This document shows, piece by piece, positions 5,260 through 8,525 of a stretch of DNA of 8,525 nucleotides (position 1 is its first letter; each line of letters starts with the position of its first letter). Position numbers and translations under genes: made by a program. The DNA comes from Streptococcus oralis (GTDB taxonomy: Bacteria > Bacillota > Bacilli > Lactobacillales > Streptococcaceae). The stretch spans positions 1-8,525 of the forward strand of contig CAJPKC010000034.1 in assembly GCA_905370255.1 (NCBI GenBank), in the 5' to 3' direction. Under the pieces are notes generated by a model, which saw nothing but the letters and a program-made list of their open reading frames with translations, searched no databases and was not told the DNA's origin.

Positions 5260-7467
5260 ATGAGCAAGTATTACTCAAATAAAAGCGACTTTTCTGAAGC
5301 AGGTTCGAATTTACAATCTGGTGGTGGAGGATCTACTAGCAGTGTCAACGCATATAGCAATTATGTCAGTGGTGGCTATCCTAGTGGTGGATCTAGCAAA
5401 TCAATGAGTCAGCTCATCAACGATATTGAGGAAGTGGCTAAAACTGTTACCAGTGAGGGCGTGGCAGATCTTTATGTGCAAACCGGTGAGGCGGCGTTAA
5501 ATGTTACTAAAAATAGTGATGAATTTGATAAAGCTACGACCCGAGTCTCTAAGATACTAAAAAGTGCTCAGAAAATTCATCAAAATATTATGCAGAATAT
5601 TGATAGTAAGTTTACACTTGGTATTGATAAAGTGCTGGAAGGTTTGAATAAAATAAATGGATCGGAATCAAAATATAAAACAAAGAATTTAACAAGAACT
5701 GAACACAATTATAGACCCGTTAATGGGAATATATGCGCTCCTACCGCGTACTACGATGATAAGAAAGAAGTTCCTTATTCTTTATCAGAAATCCTTGATG
5801 GGAAAGCCTCTCCCATTAAGGCGGCAAAAGATGTCTACAGTAAACGTCTAGAAGCTGTAAAAGAATCTCTGAAGCATAAGGATAAAATGACAGATGAGCA
5901 ACTCAAGCAAATTAAAGGAAAGAGTGCAGAGGAAGTTCTTGAATTAATGTATCCGAAAGAAATTCCGGACTACCAAAAACTAAAAGCAAGTCGTTATTAT
6001 GAGGAGCATAGAGAAACTCTTCAAAAAGTTGATACAGGTATCAAGATACTTGCCTGGGTAGCAGCTGTAGGAGGAGTTGTGCTCTCTCCTTTTACTGGTG
6101 GAGGCTCTTTAGTACTTACTTCTGCCTCGACGGCTTATCTTGCTACAGATAGTGCCTACTCAGCATTCACAGGTCATACAATGATCACAGGAGATCGGCT
6201 GTCTACTGAAGAGAGAGTATGGGCCGGAATTGATGCAGCATCAGTCGTATTGTCTGCAGGAGCTGGATCCTATTTAATGAAATTGAGAAAAGCTGGGAAA
6301 GCTGGATCTACTCTATTAAAACTTGCCTCGCATGCAGATGATGTAAATGATGCATCTAAAGTGGTTTATGCATTTGCTACTGATAAAGATCCCAAAGCAG
6401 CTATCGGAAATCTGGTGATGGGACAAGCACAAGGTTTCGCTGCAAAGAAAGCGGGAGGCCACTTAAACGGGAAATTTGGTAAGACGAATGCTACTGACGT
6501 ACCTGACATACCAACAAATTCTACGAAACAGCATATTGAAGTCGATAGTTCGGGATTAAATTCTAAGAAGCTTAAAATTGATCCAACAGTTGTTCATCAG
6601 AAGAAAAATCCTAAATTAGATCTGAAAATAGAACCAACTGTAAAAGCAGATTTGGCATCGACTCCTAAACCTCATGTGGATGTGGAAACATCAAAAATTA
6701 AACCAGTTGAAGCAGTGGCTGGAGCAGCAACTGTAGTTCCAAAATCCAAGAAACCAGATATTGATGTGTTGACAAAATCGAAAGATTTATCTACTATAAA
6801 GGGTGAATCGGTTGATCAGGTAGGAACAGTTAAGCCGAAGGTTGATTTGGATGTTCCAGAGGTGAAAGATGTCCACGATGTCGAAGCGCCGAAGTATAAT
6901 AAAGAACAGATTCTGCAGAAAGACTTAAGACCATATACTGGCGATTTGATGGATCCAATTGAAGCTAAGAGATATAGCGGTTATTGGCGTAGTAAAGGGA
7001 TGGGATCTGAAGAAACATGGCAAGACTTTAAAAAGAATATACCAAATGGGACAATTGACGATTACAATAAGATTTTGTATGAGCAAGATCCATGGCCACT
7101 AAATGTAAAACCTTCTTTTAAAATTCTTAAAGGAGGAGATACATTTGAAATGGCAATGGCTCCACGCAGTAAACAGTTGGATACATGGCCTGGAAATTTT
7201 GCTACAGATATAAATACAATATCGGACAGACAATATGTTAGAGATAGATTGGCAGTAAAATATAATTGGAAACCTGATATTGATAGAGTTGTCCAATATA
7301 GAGTTAAAGAAGGGAGTGAAATACCTGCAAATGTAGGACCTATTGGACCTCAAATAGACTTAGAAATCAACAGGTATTTGCCAGGTGGTCCCAATCAGAT
7401 CGAAATGTTGATGGGGAGAGAAAAAATGAATTATTTAGAGATAATTGGAATTCGTAACATAGAATAG
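5260..7467 (+). CDS. Polymorphic toxin with PT-TG domain, probable T7SSb effector
   Basis: A 735-residue protein whose ATG directly follows the previous stop, with AAAAGGGGAA at 5247-5255. In order: a Gly/Ser-rich start (19-47); a helical region (48-132) where an LXG domain would be expected but which is too short for one; a Lys-rich middle (133-255); a hydrophobic Gly-rich segment (about 261-300) leading into the PT-TG signature FTGHTMITGDRLSTEERVWAG (303-323); a low-complexity linker (about 410-545) with repeated KP..D/V motifs such as KPHVDV, KPDIDV and KPKVDLDV; and a C-terminal toxin domain (about 546-735). The last includes YSGYWRSKGMGSEETW, DPWPLNVKP, LKGGDTFEMAMAPRS, FATDINTISDRQYVRDRL and INRYLPGGPNQIEML. 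I cannot assign its activity. The mixed strand pattern with conserved Arg, Ser and Asp is compatible with an ADP-ribosyltransferase or NADase-type fold, but that is a weak inference. The partner genes upstream and the putative immunity gene downstream support export by a T7SSb. Confidence 0.85.
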   Translation: MSKYYSNKSDFSEAGSNLQSGGGGSTSSVNAYSNYVSGGYPSGGSSKSMSQLINDIEEVAKTVTSEGVADLYVQTGEAALNVTKNSDEFDKATTRVSKILKSAQKIHQNIMQNIDSKFTLGIDKVLEGLNKINGSESKYKTKNLTRTEHNYRPVNGNICAPTAYYDDKKEVPYSLSEILDGKASPIKAAKDVYSKRLEAVKESLKHKDKMTDEQLKQIKGKSAEEVLELMYPKEIPDYQKLKASRYYEEHRETLQKVDTGIKILAWVAAVGGVVLSPFTGGGSLVLTSASTAYLATDSAYSAFTGHTMITGDRLSTEERVWAGIDAASVVLSAGAGSYLMKLRKAGKAGSTLLKLASHADDVNDASKVVYAFATDKDPKAAIGNLVMGQAQGFAAKKAGGHLNGKFGKTNATDVPDIPTNSTKQHIEVDSSGLNSKKLKIDPTVVHQKKNPKLDLKIEPTVKADLASTPKPHVDVETSKIKPVEAVAGAATVVPKSKKPDIDVLTKSKDLSTIKGESVDQVGTVKPKVDLDVPEVKDVHDVEAPKYNKEQILQKDLRPYTGDLMDPIEAKRYSGYWRSKGMGSEETWQDFKKNIPNGTIDDYNKILYEQDPWPLNVKPSFKILKGGDTFEMAMAPRSKQLDTWPGNFATDINTISDRQYVRDRLAVKYNWKPDIDRVVQYRVKEGSEIPANVGPIGPQIDLEINRYLPGGPNQIEMLMGREKMNYLEIIGIRNIE

Positions 7468-7483
7468 GGAAAGGATACTTTAT

Positions 7484-8038
7484 ATGAGAGTTAGATATAC
7501 TGACCAAAGTGTTAAGTGGGAGAATAATGGAGAAACTATAGAAATTCACATAGAAAATATAATATTTGCAGACTTTGATAAAGATAAAAATGTTATTTTT
7601 ATTGGAGTTGGAAAAAATTTTACTGCATCAGATTTTTACTATTACTCTATAGACGGGGTGTTAATATTCCAATATCATGATTCGACGGACATTATTTCCT
7701 GGGGATATAATCAAGAGTATGAACTAGAGATTCCTTATAAAGAAACAGTCTCTTTCTATCCTAATCAAAAACTGATTTTAGTTATTTATAGAACCTCGTC
7801 TAAACAAACTTCAGTAACTGAAATGAAAATATTTGATTTATTTGGCAATCTCATTTATAAAGCCGAATCTCCTAAGGGTTATACTATGGCTTATGTCACA
7901 GATGTTCTCAGTAACCAAATAAAGGTTGTTTGCGATGCAGTCATTGAGGAGAATAGAGATTCCTACGGTCGCGATCGTTTTCATTTCCTATTAAATCTAG
8001 ATACAGGTAAATGGACAAAACTTGGTTTAGCATACTAA
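7484..8038 (+). CDS. Putative immunity protein for the PT-TG toxin
   Basis: A 184-residue protein starting at ATG 7484, with AAAGGA at 7470-7475 eight nt upstream and a 16-nt gap after the toxin stop. It is beta-strand rich, with repeating blade-like strand pairs: IIFADFDKDKNVIFIG (26-41), DFYYYSIDGVLIFQY (50-64), LILVIYR (97-103), MKIFDLFGNLIYKA (114-127) and FHFLLNLDTGKWTKLGLAY (166-184). The turns DGVLIF, GNLIYK and TGKWTK recall beta-propeller-like repeats. No signal peptide or membrane helix is visible, so it should act in the cytoplasm. Placement right after the toxin, size, and acidic aromatic character fit an immunity protein that blocks the toxin's active site. The family is not recognised and the pairing is inferred from position. 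Confidence 0.75.
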   Translation: MRVRYTDQSVKWENNGETIEIHIENIIFADFDKDKNVIFIGVGKNFTASDFYYYSIDGVLIFQYHDSTDIISWGYNQEYELEIPYKETVSFYPNQKLILVIYRTSSKQTSVTEMKIFDLFGNLIYKAESPKGYTMAYVTDVLSNQIKVVCDAVIEENRDSYGRDRFHFLLNLDTGKWTKLGLAY

Positions 8039-8160
8039 GATCTAAACTAGAGTCTTACCTTATCCTGTGGGATAACAAGTATCCAATCATGAACCGAAAT
8101 ATTCAGCCTGAATGGCAAAGCAAGACCATTCGATTTTCTTATGATCTGATGTTAGTATGA
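8039..8160 (+). mobile_element. Possible transposase scrap (IS256/mutator-like)
   Basis: After the stop at 8036-8038 a short frame runs to TGA 8158-8160 and reads LILWDNKYPIMNRNIQPEWQ from 8059. The WDNKYP motif resembles the W-x-x-KYP segment of mutator-type (IS256) transposases, and the sequence sits among other IS remnants. The fragment has no start and is too short for a firm call. An alternative is a non-coding trailer of the operon. A weak 6-bp hairpin at 8060-8075 lies within it and lacks a T-run. Confidence 0.25.
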
Positions 8161-8165
8161 TTTTA

Positions 8166-8260
8166 TGGACACGTTTTGGTAGAATAGTATCTAACCAAAG
8201 GAGCCAAAAATATACCAAAGAGTTCAAGGAAACAATTGTTCGATTGCAGGAGGATTTTAA
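8166..8260 (+). mobile_element. Left-end remnant of an IS3-type element
   Basis: A frame from 8208 reads KYTKEFKETIVRLQEDF, which resembles the start of IS3-family OrfA proteins (HTH_Tnp_1 type, typically KxYTxEFKExIVxL). An AAAGGAG site at 8197-8203 lies just before it, but no ATG, GTG or TTG stands at the right place, so the start seems mutated. The sequence before it, from about TGGACACG (8166), would be the left end and promoter region of the element. The coding sequence stops matching at about 8255, where it runs into IS30-like sequence on the other strand. Non-functional fragment. Confidence 0.6.
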
Positions 8261-8504
8261 ACCCTTCTCAATTTCTTTTTCAGCTTGGGTGTCAAACGAG
8301 ACTTCCGACCCTTTTGCTTAGCCCTGTGGTCGTACTGTTCCTGTGCTAAGGCTGCAGAATAACCATTTTGGCATCGTCTTAATTCTCTTGAAATGGTAGA
8401 CTTATGGACGCCAAGTTTACTTGCAATTCGGCAAGGTTTCAAACCTAGTTCTAAGTAGGTTTCTATCTTTATTCGGTCGGTTATGGAAAGATGGAGTAGC
8501 TCAT
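8247..8504 (-). pseudogene. IS30-family transposase, N-terminal fragment with frameshifts
   Basis: On the minus strand the original start is ATG at 8504-8502, with GAGGAA before it. The first codons read MSY, then the frame breaks (stop within eight codons). The next frame carries HLSITDRIKIETYLELGLK, then the helix-turn-helix RIASKLGVHKSTISRELRR, and QNGYSAALAQEQYDHRA through LTPKLKK. This is a typical N-terminal HTH_38 region of streptococcal IS30-type transposases. A single missing base in codon 4 explains the first break. A second single-base loss in an A-run near 8275-8280 explains why the frame ends KKKLRRV at 8257 instead of KKEIEKGLKSS. The match ends at about 8247. The DDE catalytic core is absent, so the copy is dead. 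Confidence 0.75.
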
Positions 8505-8525
8505 AGTTTTTCCTCGGGTTCTGTT

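Noticed and set aside
7099..7549. Minus-strand frames at 7099-7353 and 7367-7549
   Set aside because: Antisense to the toxin tip and the start of the immunity gene; no ribosome-binding sites seen.
8060..8075. TTATCC/GGATAA hairpin as terminator of the main operon
   Set aside because: Only 6 bp with a 4-nt loop and no T-run; I see no convincing intrinsic terminator after 8038 in this window.
8257..8442. Intact small DNA-binding protein on the minus strand
   Set aside because: The helix-turn-helix text is the middle of an IS30 transposase N-terminus; coding continues upstream to 8504 through a frameshift, so it is a pseudogene fragment.

Overview
The window is AT-rich, with low-GC Gram-positive ribosome-binding sites (AAGGAG-type) and a dense, coupled gene arrangement. 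The best fit is a Firmicute, most likely a streptococcus. That rests on the polymorphic-toxin architecture, the WXG100-type small proteins and the IS30/IS3-type insertion-sequence debris. I cannot name a species. No type VII secretion (T7SS) core gene lies in the window, so this looks like an accessory effector island.

Region 1 (1-2205) is the end of one toxin/immunity module. It holds the C-terminal part of a pre-toxin-TG (PT-TG) type polymorphic toxin whose N-terminus lies left of the window. A 219-residue protein overlaps it by 23 nt; its C-terminal half looks like DUF6572, and it is the likely immunity or accessory protein. A clear intrinsic terminator (2265-2292) closes this module.

Region 2 (2206-2813) holds the terminator, a near-consensus sigma-A promoter (TTGACC, 17 nt, TATAAT at 2326-2354) and about 400 nt of broken reading frames that look like a decayed gene. 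These are transcribed as the leader of the next operon.

Region 3 (2814-8038) is one compact operon of seven genes. In order they are a three-helix membrane protein with an acidic tail, a small helical protein, a WXG100-like protein, a DUF5081/EspG-like protein, a second small helical protein, a 735-residue PT-TG toxin and a 184-residue beta-rich putative immunity protein. The likely logic is that small helical partners and a chaperone-like protein deliver the toxin to a T7SSb apparatus encoded elsewhere, while the last gene protects the producer. The toxin has no obvious LXG domain, and its C-terminal domain is not one I can assign to an activity.

Region 4 (8039-8525) is a graveyard of insertion-sequence fragments: a possible IS256-like scrap, the left end of an IS3-type element, and a frameshifted IS30-family transposase on the minus strand. 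The last two are fused at a short shared sequence. Such debris is typical of the recombining edges of polymorphic-toxin islands.
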